Below are positions 45,086 to 53,917 of a stretch of DNA of 64,000 bases, in pieces. A program made the translations under genes and the position numbers. Source of the DNA: Vibrio sagamiensis NBRC 104589 (GTDB lineage: Bacteria; Pseudomonadota; Gammaproteobacteria; Enterobacterales; Vibrionaceae); the NCBI RefSeq assembly GCF_007990935.1, contig NZ_BJXJ01000010.1:1-64000 (forward strand), in the 5' to 3' direction. Position 1 is the stretch's first letter. Each line of letters begins with the position of its first letter. The notes beneath the pieces are model-generated. The model had not been told where the DNA came from. It saw only the letters and a program-made list of their open reading frames with translations, and did no database searches.

Positions 45086-45958
45086 ATGGCTTTATCTATG
45101 CACACTAACTACGCTGCAATGGTGACTCAAAATACACTGAACAACACAAATAACCTACTAAGCACTGCGATGGAACGCTTAAGCACGGGTTACCGTATTA
45201 ACTCTGCTGCTGACGATGCTGCTGGTCTACAAATCGCAACACGTCTTGAATCTCAAACGCGCGGCATGAATGTTGCTATGCGTAATGCTCAAGATGGCAT
45301 TTCAATGATGCAAACAGCAGAAGGTGCGATGGACGAAATGACCAACATCGTTTACCGTATGAATGACCTAGCGACACAATCAGCAAACGGCTCAGCTTCA
45401 GAAGAAGATCGCAAGGCACTGGATGCTGAATACCAACAACTTGGTAAAGAGCTTGTTAATATTATGGACACAACCAGTTTTGGTGGTCAGAAACTGCTAA
45501 AAACAGGTGAAGGTCAATTTGAACAAAATGCCGTCAATTTCCAGATTGGAACACAAGAAAACGAAACACTGGAAACTAACGTTTCAGGGGAAGTTCAAGC
45601 GATTAATACTGCACTTGGTGATGCTGCCGCACTAACTCTTGGTAGTTTGAAATCTGCAGAAGATGCTTCAGCAGCTATGACGCTTCTTACTGGTGAAACA
45701 GGCTCTGAAGGCTTGTTAGCCAACCTGGGTACAGCTCGTTCCGCATTCGGTGCTAACATTAACCGCTTAGAGCACACTATTGCTAACTTAGGCAACATGG
45801 TTGAAAACACAGCGGCGGCTAAAGGTCGTATTACCGATGCTGACTTTGCGGTCGAATCATCAAATATGACAAGAAATCAAATGCTGATGCAAGCAGGTAC
45901 AACAGTTCTAAATAGAACAAACCAACTACCAAGCATGGCAATGTCACTGCTTCGTTAA
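45086..45958 (+). CDS. lafA: Lateral flagellin LafA
   Basis: A 290-residue flagellin, close to the 284-290 of known Vibrio lateral flagellins and shorter than polar ones (about 375). The N-terminal D0/D1 part ([33 protein letters not shown]) and the C-terminal part ([20 protein letters not shown]) are conserved; the middle is short and variable. It is exported and polymerised into the swarming filament. AGGAG lies six bases before the ATG. It is transcribed alone, with a sigma-28-like promoter and a terminator on each side. Confidence 0.96.
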   Translation: MALSMHTNYAAMVTQNTLNNTNNLLSTAMERLSTGYRINSAADDAAGLQIATRLESQTRGMNVAMRNAQDGISMMQTAEGAMDEMTNIVYRMNDLATQSANGSASEEDRKALDAEYQQLGKELVNIMDTTSFGGQKLLKTGEGQFEQNAVNFQIGTQENETLETNVSGEVQAINTALGDAAALTLGSLKSAEDASAAMTLLTGETGSEGLLANLGTARSAFGANINRLEHTIANLGNMVENTAAAKGRITDADFAVESSNMTRNQMLMQAGTTVLNRTNQLPSMAMSLLR

Positions 45959-45998
45959 TTTGGTAAGCATTTCTTAATGAAAGTTTCATCCATACACC

Positions 45999-46031
45999 AA
46001 GCCTCTCCTCAAGAGAGGCTTTACTTTATTA
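45999..46031 (+). terminator. Rho-independent terminator after lafA
   Basis: AAGCCTCTC, a short loop, GAGAGGCTT, then ACTTTATT. It lies 40 bases after the flagellin stop. Confidence 0.85.
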
Positions 46032-46570
46032 TTAACCACATTTTTAATGCCTAGATAAACATTCAACTATTGTTCAGTAACTACACCCCAGATTCCCCTT
46101 TCCAATTTACCTTCTCTAAATACATTCAAAAAAATTAGCATTCCAGCCAAGTCTTTTAGTACAGAGGTGGTTAATAGGTTTATTTATCATACCTTTAACT
46201 ATGTTTTTCAATACCTTGATTAAAGATTTTTATTATTTGAACCGCCTATATATTTTGAAAACTATTGTTACTCACATAACTGATAGGTGCTGGCTTCAAA
46301 GCATTCTTAGTTCACGAACCTAGATAGTACCCGTTCTTCCAAAGCCATAAACATTTCTTTGAATCAATACCGGATAGAGTAACTTAGTGGGTTTGATGAA
46401 TTTAATGGGGAAACGGAAACCAACAAACGGAAGTCAACCTTCCTAAATAAGAGAAAGTAAACAATAAGTTATTGTTTTAAAACAATAATAAAAAAGGCAC
46501 ACATCTTGCTCTTTATCCACTTATTACAGCAAGAAGAGTAAATCAATATCAACGAGAAAGGAGCAATCTC
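46032..46570. other. Intergenic region upstream of the lafB operon
   Basis: No gene is seen. It holds a dyad AACAATAAGTTATTGTT near 46460-46477 and a sigma-54-like promoter element at 46495-46510. Regulator-binding sites for LafK would be expected further upstream in this stretch, but I cannot pick them out. Confidence 0.5.
46495..46510 (+). promoter_or_regulatory. Candidate sigma-54 promoter of the lafBCDEFSTU operon
   Basis: GGCAC, five bases, TTGC match the sigma-54 -24/-12 consensus (TGGCAC N5 TTGC) with correct GG-to-GC spacing. It lies about 60 bases before the lafB start. The operon contains the sigma-28 gene lafS, so LafK/sigma-54 control fits the flagellar hierarchy. Confidence 0.65.
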
Positions 46571-47902
46571 ATGAGTTCATTAGATCCAATTACGATGGCA
46601 ACCCAGTTTGCTACTCTGGATGTTCAACCGTTTCAGCAGCAGAACCAAAAACAAGCTACACAGTTTCAAACGCAACTAGGAGCGGTTGGAAAAGTAGAAA
46701 ATGCCTTACGTGAATTTCGATCGGCTATTGATGCTATAAACAAAGATAACCAGAGCGTCATCCAAAATAGCGTGACATTCTCTGATGACGGTTATCTATC
46801 AACGACCACAACAGCAAAAGCATTACCAGGACGCTACCAAGTTTTTGTCGAGCAGATCGCAACCTCTCACCAAATATCTATGACGATACCCGGCAACGGT
46901 AATGACAGTATTCCTAGTTTTGGCAGCCTGACTCTCTCGGTTAATGGCAAGAATTTACAACTTAACTTGGCAGACATAGAAAAGGGAGATAATGGTCAGC
47001 CTACTATGACTACGCTGGTTAAAGCGATCAATAATAGCTCAAAAAATCCGGGAGTGAATGCAACACTGGTTCGCTCCAATGGCCAAACTCACTTTATGCT
47101 TACCAGCTCAGAAACTGGAGTCAATAATAGTATTGAAATCCAAGTCTCTAATACCAATCAGGCAGGGTTTGAAAATGCGTTGAATAACCCAAACATCTTA
47201 AGTTCAGCTCAAGATGCTGTCATTTGGCTCGGCAGCCAAGGCACTGGCCTTAAGCTTACAAATCCAAGTAATCAATTTGAAGACATGATTGATGGCGTTG
47301 ATCTTACCGTTACCAAAGCACAAAAATCGGGAGAGTCACCAATTACATTAGACATTGCCATTGATAAAGAAAGTACCAAAGCACAAGTTGATAGTTTCAT
47401 TGAAGCCTATAACAAATTAGCTTCGACACTGGATTCCTATACACAAATTGGAACAGACAATCGATCGCGCGGCGTTTTAGCCAGTGACCCAACAATACGT
47501 TCTCTTAAAAATGAGCTCAAGTTAATTTCCAGAGGTCAATTTCAAGGCATGCGACTTAGCCAAATCGGTATCAGTTTAGATCGAAGTGGCAAAATGACTC
47601 TGGACCAAGATAAGTTTGAACAAGCACAAAGAAAAAATAGCGTGGCATTAGAAAAAGTATTTCAAGGTGAGAAAGGCCTATTTAATTCTCTTGATGCCAT
47701 TTTGGCCCCACTGCTGAGTTTTTCTTCTGGTTTACTTAATTCTAGAAAGGAAACTCTTCGAAATAGTATTGAACGTATCGAGGATAAACAGGAAACACTC
47801 GAACGCAGGTACGAAATATCATATCAGCGCTACCTTAAACAATTCACTCAAATGAACACCCTAATGACCCAAATGAACCAAACCATGTCAATGTTTGGCT
47901 AA
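46571..47902 (+). CDS. lafB: Lateral flagellar cap protein LafB (FliD)
   Basis: A 443-residue FliD (HAP2). The N-terminal coiled part contains TMATQFATLDVQPFQQQNQK. The body is variable. The C-terminal coiled coil (RNSIERIEDKQETLERRYEI, then YLKQFTQMNTLMTQMNQTM) is conserved. It caps the filament tip and folds incoming flagellin. AGGAG precedes the ATG. It is first in the lafBCDEFSTU operon. Confidence 0.93.
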   Translation: MSSLDPITMATQFATLDVQPFQQQNQKQATQFQTQLGAVGKVENALREFRSAIDAINKDNQSVIQNSVTFSDDGYLSTTTTAKALPGRYQVFVEQIATSHQISMTIPGNGNDSIPSFGSLTLSVNGKNLQLNLADIEKGDNGQPTMTTLVKAINNSSKNPGVNATLVRSNGQTHFMLTSSETGVNNSIEIQVSNTNQAGFENALNNPNILSSAQDAVIWLGSQGTGLKLTNPSNQFEDMIDGVDLTVTKAQKSGESPITLDIAIDKESTKAQVDSFIEAYNKLASTLDSYTQIGTDNRSRGVLASDPTIRSLKNELKLISRGQFQGMRLSQIGISLDRSGKMTLDQDKFEQAQRKNSVALEKVFQGEKGLFNSLDAILAPLLSFSSGLLNSRKETLRNSIERIEDKQETLERRYEISYQRYLKQFTQMNTLMTQMNQTMSMFG

Positions 47903-47922
47903 GATACTTAAGGAGAAGTTTT

Positions 47923-48309
47923 ATGCTCATGGATTCCGGCTACGACTCATATCAACAAGTCGATGTTGATGCTCAAGCAGCTTCAGCTAACCCTCACCAA
48001 CTGGTAGTCATGCTTATCGATGGATTACTCAATGAAGTTGAGCGTGTACGCGGTCATTTAGTCGCTAATCGTTTAGAAGAAAAAAGCAATAGCATCAATA
48101 AATGTATGAATATTCTTGTTGGGCTAAGCAGTGCATTAGATGAGAAGAATGGAGGTGAAATTGCACAAAGTTTGCATCAACTCTACGAGTTCTGCCAAGT
48201 CGAGTTGTATTACACAAGCATACATAATGACGCAGACCGTTTAACTAATGTCGAGCGTGTCATGGGTAACATTAGAGAAGGCTGGGTCAGTTTTGGACAA
48301 CAAGCATAA
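47923..48309 (+). CDS. lafC: Lateral flagellin chaperone LafC (FliS)
   Basis: A 128-residue helical FliS. The N-terminus YDSYQQVDVDAQAASANPHQL, followed by VVMLIDGLLNEVERVRGHL, is the family pattern. It binds the flagellin C-terminus in the cytoplasm and delivers it to the export gate. AGGAG lies seven bases before the start. Its 3' end overlaps the start of lafD. Confidence 0.93.
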   Translation: MLMDSGYDSYQQVDVDAQAASANPHQLVVMLIDGLLNEVERVRGHLVANRLEEKSNSINKCMNILVGLSSALDEKNGGEIAQSLHQLYEFCQVELYYTSIHNDADRLTNVERVMGNIREGWVSFGQQA

Positions 48310-48613
48310 ACATTCGCCCCAACAATATCGCCAGTTATCGAGCCAAATTCGCTATGCAGCCGATGCGCAAGATTGGGCAGCATTAAAACGTTATGACTTA
48401 CTCTTACGTCAATTATTGTTTGATGGTCAAAAAGTACCAAACCACCCTGACCTCACCAAAGCTATTCTTGAACTCAAAGCGGAACACAACAAGGCATGCG
48501 AAAAATTACGCACTGCCACTCAAACAATTGAACAAGAAATGCAGCAAGCTCGTGGCCTACAAGATCGAGCAATGGCGTATCAATTCACTACACCAAAAGG
48601 GATCGTCCTATGA
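48248..48613 (+). CDS. lafD: LafD, probable FliT-like flagellar chaperone
   Basis: Up to 121 residues, mainly helical, in the position of lafD/fliT. Visible helices are YRQLSSQIRYAADAQDWAALKRYD and ILELKAEHNKACEKLRTATQTIEQEM. FliT-type proteins bind FliD and export components; sequence similarity in this family is weak, so the assignment rests mostly on gene order. The ATG shown overlaps lafC by 62 bases. A TTG at 48293 preceded by an AGAAGG sequence may be the real start, giving a 106-residue protein. Its last four bases overlap the start of lafE (ATGA). Confidence 0.7.
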   Translation: MSSVSWVTLEKAGSVLDNKHKHSPQQYRQLSSQIRYAADAQDWAALKRYDLLLRQLLFDGQKVPNHPDLTKAILELKAEHNKACEKLRTATQTIEQEMQQARGLQDRAMAYQFTTPKGIVL

Positions 48614-49554
48614 TGTTCACCAATATGATAGCGCCGAATATTTTACTTCATCCTGCTTTTGGCAAGCAGCTCACAACAGAACGAATAGAACGAAACGATC
48701 TATCCGAAGCTGTCTTAGCAACATCAAATGATAAGGCGATAAAAAACTCTATTCCAAGCTTTAAGCTCACTTTCTTACCAAGTAGTGATTCATCCGGGCT
48801 TATACAAAATTCAGTCGGGGATCAACGTCAAAATGAACAACAAACTGACCAAAGTGGTATGGGACTATTAGTGCTTGGAAACACACCTTCAGTGATCCAT
48901 CAAAATTTGGTCAAGATGGATAGAAACAATGGCCAAAATATTATCACTATGCATACCAAACCTGTGAATATTGGAATGACTTCTGATGCGCTTCAAGTTC
49001 AGGCTCTTTTGCCAAACAATGAAACGGCTGCCGTCAACAACACACAAAAATCATCAACCAATACGCTACCTATTACCCAAAGTCCATCTGTAAATACTTC
49101 GGTCGTTGTAGATAGCGGAGAGTGGGCAGCAATAAAAGTAAATACCCATTCGGGCCGCTGGGGGGATCAAATGATGCAGGTCCTTCAAGACCGAGTAACA
49201 TTGCAAGCTCAACAAAATATTCAAGAGGCTAAAATTCGTCTCGACCCACCAGATTTAGGAAAGCTAGAAATATTAGTGCGTGTCGAGGGCGATCGTCTAA
49301 ATGTACAACTCAACGCTAATATGGCAACAACCCGAGAAGCACTCGCACAAATATCTGAACGATTAAGAGTAGAGCTACAAGAACAGCATTTTGTACATGT
49401 CAACGTCAACGTCGGCTCTGAGTCAGGTCAAGATTCTTCTTCACGTTCATACAGCGATGAAGAAGTAGCAGTGGCGACAAATCACCAACCTACCCTGACG
49501 AATAAGGATTCTTTTTTCTATCACTCAGAGCATTGGTTAAACACACATGCTTAA
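48610..49554 (+). CDS. lafE: Lateral flagellar hook-length control protein LafE (FliK)
   Basis: A 314-residue FliK. The first 190 residues are low-complexity, rich in Asn, Gln, Ser and Thr. The C-terminal Flg_hook domain (IQEAKIRLDPPDLGKLEILV, ANMATTREALAQISERLR) is conserved; it contacts FlhB and stops hook growth. It is coupled to lafD by an ATGA overlap. Confidence 0.9.
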   Translation: MMFTNMIAPNILLHPAFGKQLTTERIERNDLSEAVLATSNDKAIKNSIPSFKLTFLPSSDSSGLIQNSVGDQRQNEQQTDQSGMGLLVLGNTPSVIHQNLVKMDRNNGQNIITMHTKPVNIGMTSDALQVQALLPNNETAAVNNTQKSSTNTLPITQSPSVNTSVVVDSGEWAAIKVNTHSGRWGDQMMQVLQDRVTLQAQQNIQEAKIRLDPPDLGKLEILVRVEGDRLNVQLNANMATTREALAQISERLRVELQEQHFVHVNVNVGSESGQDSSSRSYSDEEVAVATNHQPTLTNKDSFFYHSEHWLNTHA

Positions 49555-49573
49555 TTAATCACCAAGGAAAAAT

Positions 49574-50071
49574 ATGATGACTAAAAAACAAATGATCCTA
49601 CTTTTTATTAGTATGATCATCACCATCACACTGGTTTCATTCGCTGTAGTGACAGGCAGTATTTGGTATTTGACTCAGCAAAAAAATCTTTTAAATATCG
49701 ACGAAGGTGCTAGCCAATTATCTCAGTTTTTCGATAAAGAAGAACTCGCAAGTAAAGAACCTCGTTTTCATACACTCGACAAGATTATTGTCAGTATTAA
49801 AGGGGAGAAACGCTCACATTTTGTCATGCTTGAACTTGCTATTGAAACTCGCCGTCCAGAACAAATGAAAAATATCGATCATTATTTACCTGTCGTACAA
49901 AACGCGATGATCAAAGTATTCAGTCAAAAGAGCTTGGATGAATTACAACAAGCTGACGCTATCGAATACCTCCAAGCAGAAGCTAAACAAACCTTACTTG
50001 AAACCTTTGCCAAGACTGATCTTGTAAGAGATATCGATGATGTTTTGGTGACCAAGTTTGTGATCCAATAA
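49574..50071 (+). CDS. lafF: Lateral flagellar basal-body-associated protein LafF (FliL)
   Basis: A 165-residue FliL with one N-terminal membrane helix (about residues 8-32) and a periplasmic domain (HTLDKIIVSIKGEKRSHFVMLEL, ending DDVLVTKFVIQ). FliL rings surround the stator and improve torque at high load, which matters in swarming. AAGGA precedes the ATG. Confidence 0.9.
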   Translation: MMTKKQMILLFISMIITITLVSFAVVTGSIWYLTQQKNLLNIDEGASQLSQFFDKEELASKEPRFHTLDKIIVSIKGEKRSHFVMLELAIETRRPEQMKNIDHYLPVVQNAMIKVFSQKSLDELQQADAIEYLQAEAKQTLLETFAKTDLVRDIDDVLVTKFVIQ

Positions 50072-50083
50072 GGGAGAATGGTC

Positions 50084-50812
50084 ATGCTGGAAATGAATTC
50101 GTCTCAAAGTTATCAAACCGAAGAAATTTCAACACCACCTTACCCTCCGCTTGATGAAAACGCATTACTGCAGCGCCACCTCAAAATGGTAAAGCGGGTT
50201 GTCAACCAATTCCGTATTCATGTTTCACCTCATTGCAGTCTTGATGACATGCAACAAATCGGACTGTTCGCATTAATTGAGGCAGGAAGACGCTATCAGG
50301 ATGTTGATGACCCTCATTTCTCTGCTTTTGCAGTATGTCGTATTCGAGGAGCAATATTGGATGAGCTTCGCCGCTTAGATTGGCGGTCTCGAAACACTCG
50401 GCAAAAAGCTCATGAGTTAAATGATATGACGAGAGAGTTGACCCGAAAACTTGGAAGAGTTCCTTCTGATAGTGAACTGATTCAAGCTTTGAATATCGAC
50501 GAGAAAGACTATATGCGTAGGCAAAATGCCGCATTAGCAGGAGAGATGCAAAGTCTCGATCAAATTCTGGAGTTTAGTGGAGACAGCCTTATTGGCGGAC
50601 AATATGACGGAATGGAGCATGAACACCTGCGCCGAAGCCTTGAAAGTGTTCTTCATAAACTTTCGGCTCGTGATCAATTGCTGCTGAGCTTATTTTACCA
50701 ACATGAACTCAACTTACACGAAATTGCACTTGTGCTTGACTTAACTCCTCCACGGATTTGTCAATTGCACAAGCAAGCACTAAAGCAACTCAACCAGTTA
50801 CTGTCGTCTTAG
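50084..50812 (+). CDS. lafS: Lateral flagellar sigma-28 factor LafS
   Basis: About 242 residues. The ATG at 50084 is preferred, with GGAG seven bases upstream; one two codons earlier is too close to that site. Region 2 (LDDMQQIGLFALIEAGRRYQD, FSAFAVCRIRGAILDELRRLDW), region 3 (RKLGRVPSDSELIQALNI) and region 4 (LNLHEIALVLDLTPPRICQLH) are all present, as in FliA. LafS directs RNA polymerase to late lateral genes such as lafA. Confidence 0.94.
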   Translation: MLEMNSSQSYQTEEISTPPYPPLDENALLQRHLKMVKRVVNQFRIHVSPHCSLDDMQQIGLFALIEAGRRYQDVDDPHFSAFAVCRIRGAILDELRRLDWRSRNTRQKAHELNDMTRELTRKLGRVPSDSELIQALNIDEKDYMRRQNAALAGEMQSLDQILEFSGDSLIGGQYDGMEHEHLRRSLESVLHKLSARDQLLLSLFYQHELNLHEIALVLDLTPPRICQLHKQALKQLNQLLSS

Positions 50813-50822
50813 GAGTGACAAA

Positions 50823-51680
50823 ATGCAAAAATTTTTTGGAGCCATTACCGTTTTAATTTGTGTTTTTGGTGGTTACGTATGGGCAGGAGGGCACCTTGGT
50901 GCCATTTGGCAACCTGCTGAATTTATTATTATTATAGGAGCAACCGCAGGGTCACTAATTATTGGTAACCCACCGCAAGTTCTAAAAGAAATGCGCTGGC
51001 AAATACGTGCTACAATCGCCGGTAAAAAAGAAGAATATGAATACTATATGGAGCTGATGGCTCTACTGAACAATTTACTTGAAACAGTAAGGAGTAGAGG
51101 CTATAAGTTTCTTGATTCACATATCGAAGCACCGGAACAAAGCTCGATGTTTCTTGCATACCCACAAGTCAGTGAAGACCCACGCCTTATTTCTTTTATT
51201 ACCGACAATTTGCGCTTAATGGCAATGGGGCAAATGTCGCCTCATGAATTAGAGGGGCTTTTAGAGCAAGAGATTGATGCCATTGAAACTGAAATGTTAT
51301 TGCCTTCACGCTCTATGCAACGAACTGCTGAAGCACTACCAGGCTTCGGTATTCTTGCAGCGGTTGGTGGCATCATTATTACTATGCAATCTATTGATGG
51401 TTCAGTTGCCTTAATTGGCTACCATGTCGCAGCAGCATTGGTAGGAACTTTTATCGGTATATTTGGTTGTTACTGCTGTTTAGATCCTCTCAGCAATGCC
51501 ATGGCTCAACGAGTCAAACGTAACATGACAGCATTCGAATGTGTTCGAGCAACATTGGTGGCCTATGTCGCCAAAAAACCAACACTTCTCGCAATTGATG
51601 CTGGTCGTAAACATATTCAGTTAGACATTAAACCCACCTTTAACCAGATGGAGAAATGGCTAGCTGAACAGGAGGGATAA
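50823..51680 (+). CDS. lafT: Lateral flagellar stator protein LafT (MotA)
   Basis: A 285-residue MotA with four membrane helices. The cytoplasmic loop has the torque-interacting charged residues ([21 protein letters not shown]) and the helices include [19 protein letters not shown]. With LafU it forms the proton-driven stator known for Vibrio lateral motors. GGAG precedes the start, and the stop overlaps the lafU start by one base. Confidence 0.95.
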   Translation: MQKFFGAITVLICVFGGYVWAGGHLGAIWQPAEFIIIIGATAGSLIIGNPPQVLKEMRWQIRATIAGKKEEYEYYMELMALLNNLLETVRSRGYKFLDSHIEAPEQSSMFLAYPQVSEDPRLISFITDNLRLMAMGQMSPHELEGLLEQEIDAIETEMLLPSRSMQRTAEALPGFGILAAVGGIIITMQSIDGSVALIGYHVAAALVGTFIGIFGCYCCLDPLSNAMAQRVKRNMTAFECVRATLVAYVAKKPTLLAIDAGRKHIQLDIKPTFNQMEKWLAEQEG

Positions 51681-52636
51681 TGCAAAATCAGGAACAAGTG
51701 GTATTTAAACGTGCTCGGACACGCTATGACGAGGATTTTCACTCAGGAGCTTGGAAAGTCGCATTTGCCGACTTTATGATTGCTTTAATGGCACTATTTC
51801 TTGTTCTTTGGGTAATGCAAGTTGTAGATAAAGAAGATAGAAAAGCCATAATGGCCCACCTTCACAGTTCAAGTGTGTTCGATAAAAGTTACGGTAATCC
51901 ATTTGATTCCGAGCAGAGTATATCTCCAATCGACTTGGCACAAGATTCATCAGTGCCAAGTCAACATGACTCAAATCACATTGTCCATTCGTATTTTCAA
52001 GGAAATGGTGAGGGTCCAGAAATGGATGCCCTTATTCCGGGTCAATTCGATACACAAGAGCAACTGGCTCAACTAGCAAAAATAGTAGAAGAGTTAGTCA
52101 AGCAAAGCAGCGCAGAAGGCAATGTTAATATCAGCGTTGTGCCACAAGGGCTCCGATTGGTACTTCAAGATGATAAACATAATAATATGTTCACTCGTGG
52201 AGATTCAACATTGACTCCTTTCTTTGAAGATTTACTCTTGGTATTTGCTCCTGTTTTTAAACGAGTGACGAATGCCATGATTATTAGTGGCCATACGGAC
52301 TCCATACCTTTTAAGAATAATCTAGGTAAACGCTCAAATTGGGACTTGTCCTCTGCTCGAGCCGGCGTGGCAAGAAGTACACTTGTTACCGGGGGGATGC
52401 CAGAGAGTCGTATTTTTCAAGTTACTGGAATGTCGAGTCGCTTACCTCTTAGCCCAGAACAGCCAGAATCAAGTGAAAACCGTCGCATTGAGCTATTTAT
52501 CTTAACTACACCAGCTCAAGAAATGTTGGAGGGACTATTCGGTCATAACGACAGTGAGTTGGACAAAGCCAAACATAATGCAACAATGAACCAACCAGTA
52601 TCTAGGCAAAAAATCTTAGCGAAGGTAACTGAATAA
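51680..52636 (+). CDS. lafU: Lateral flagellar stator protein LafU (MotB)
   Basis: A 318-residue MotB. The single membrane helix starts [18 protein letters not shown] and contains the proton-binding Asp. A plug/linker follows, then an OmpA-like domain ([29 protein letters not shown]) that anchors the stator to peptidoglycan. GGAGG precedes the start, inside the end of lafT. It is the last gene of the operon. Confidence 0.95.
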   Translation: MQNQEQVVFKRARTRYDEDFHSGAWKVAFADFMIALMALFLVLWVMQVVDKEDRKAIMAHLHSSSVFDKSYGNPFDSEQSISPIDLAQDSSVPSQHDSNHIVHSYFQGNGEGPEMDALIPGQFDTQEQLAQLAKIVEELVKQSSAEGNVNISVVPQGLRLVLQDDKHNNMFTRGDSTLTPFFEDLLLVFAPVFKRVTNAMIISGHTDSIPFKNNLGKRSNWDLSSARAGVARSTLVTGGMPESRIFQVTGMSSRLPLSPEQPESSENRRIELFILTTPAQEMLEGLFGHNDSELDKAKHNATMNQPVSRQKILAKVTE

Positions 52637-52678
52637 GGTCGATTTTTTTAATAAACTATAACTATCAAATCAACATAA

Positions 52679-52700
52679 GCGCTTGTGAAGTAGCAAGCGC
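52679..52700 (+). terminator. Hairpin after lafU
   Basis: GCGCTTG, an eight-base loop and CAAGCGC, followed by AAATATTTT. It is a short stem with a poor T-run, so it is a probable weak terminator of the laf operon. Confidence 0.55.
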
Positions 52701-52719
52701 AAATATTTTAAAATAACTC

Positions 52720-53007
52720 ATGGCTAAACACGTTCAAAGCACAAAAAAACAAGACTCTGTAAGAAAGGGCTTTCTTTGGCTTATCATTATAGATTATTTA
52801 CTCTTAGCATTTTTCTTATTTCAATTGTCTAGCTTAACACTCAATAACGGCGCAATAATCAGCTTTCTTCTTGTTGTATATAATTTTTTATTAGTAAGTC
52901 TGTGCTTTCAACGAACTCATCAACAAGAGTCATATATTATATATCCGATTTTATCTGCAACCCTTCTCGCTTTTATTTGCTTTATTTATTTCTTTTTTTG
53001 GATTTAA
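52720..53007 (+). CDS. Small membrane protein, hypothetical
   Basis: A 95-residue protein with a basic N-terminus (KKQDSVRKG) and three hydrophobic segments (LWLIIIDYLLLAFFLF, ISFLLVVYNFLLVSL, ILSATLLAFICFIYFFF). No family is recognised. It lies 83 bases after lafU on the same strand but beyond the hairpin, so it is probably not part of the laf operon. It marks the change into the AT-rich region to the right. Confidence 0.5.
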   Translation: MAKHVQSTKKQDSVRKGFLWLIIIDYLLLAFFLFQLSSLTLNNGAIISFLLVVYNFLLVSLCFQRTHQQESYIIYPILSATLLAFICFIYFFFWI

Positions 53008-53159
53008 TTTATAACTCTGCACGGAGTAAAAAGGTTTTTTGATAAACTACCGCCACACTATAAACCGGCGATTAACCTAAAATAAAGCAAACGCTGATAT
53101 AAAAATCGACACTTGCTTTAAAGTTTATAGATAATGAACTAGCGCGCACAAATCACACC

Positions 53160-53531
53160 TTAGTTAGCAATAGCACTTATTGATGGTGGGCAAAGTTCTC
53201 GATTCCTTACACTTTGTTCCACCATTAATTCACCTCTATGGTTATCAAAGACGACCCCACTCCATACATCACCATTTTCAACTTCAAATTCAATAGCATA
53301 GTGTGTTTCGTTGCCACGAACAAACTGTGTCAGAACATTCCTCACCTGCTTTAACTCTGCTTGAAAGCCGATCTGATGAAGCAACAACTCTAAACCACGA
53401 CTTACGATAGGATTGGGAGCAACTTTTTGCCATATCACTTGCTCCATATTTGATGTATCACAAATTTTATTTTGACCAGCATTTATTGAAAAAGAAAGAA
53501 AAACCAGTACTAATGAAATTGTTTTTTTCAT
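53160..53531 (-). CDS. Small secreted protein, possibly cystatin-like
   Basis: A 123-residue protein with a signal peptide (cleavage after INA near residue 18) and a perfect AAGGAG ribosome site six bases before the ATG. The mature part reads like a helix followed by beta strands (ELKQVRNVLTQFVRGNETHY, AIEFEVENGDVWSGVVFDN), a pattern seen in cystatin-fold proteins. Two Cys (KICDT, ELCPPS) could pair. The cystatin link is a guess from pattern, and function is unknown. Confidence 0.55.
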   Translation of the reverse strand: MKKTISLVLVFLSFSINAGQNKICDTSNMEQVIWQKVAPNPIVSRGLELLLHQIGFQAELKQVRNVLTQFVRGNETHYAIEFEVENGDVWSGVVFDNHRGELMVEQSVRNRELCPPSISAIAN

Positions 53532-53917
53532 AGCTAACTCCTTATTTTAAATTCAATCATTTAAGAACAATAACCATATTAAAAGTGTAGCATTTTTAAA
53601 AATGGTAAGTGTTTTTTTTAATAAACTAGGAGCAGTATCACTTTTTATGTTCAACAACCAACGGTCACCAAGAAAACTTATACTATCGATGTAAATCTAG
53701 TAATTGAGCATTTTTAATAAATACTTACCAAAATATGGTTACTATCAAAAAAATATAATAAATGTCATATTTAATTATAAGTAAAATTAATAAAACATAA
53801 AAAAGAGCATTACTTCAAGATAAATGAAATCTATAAAAAAGTTAAAAGGCACTTTGAAATATTACTGAAACAAAAGGAATGTATTTTAAAAAAAAACGCA
53901 TTATATAAAATTTAGTT
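53532..53917. other. Very AT-rich intergenic region
   Basis: No gene, and no clear repeat or terminator. Long A and T runs dominate, consistent with H-NS-type silenced, horizontally acquired DNA. No ribosome site is seen near the start of the large gene that follows. Confidence 0.4.

Noticed and set aside
46460..46477. AACAATAAGTTATTGTT dyad upstream of lafB as a terminator
   Set aside because: The stem is all A/T apart from two pairs and no transcript is expected to end there; it could equally be chance in AT-rich DNA.
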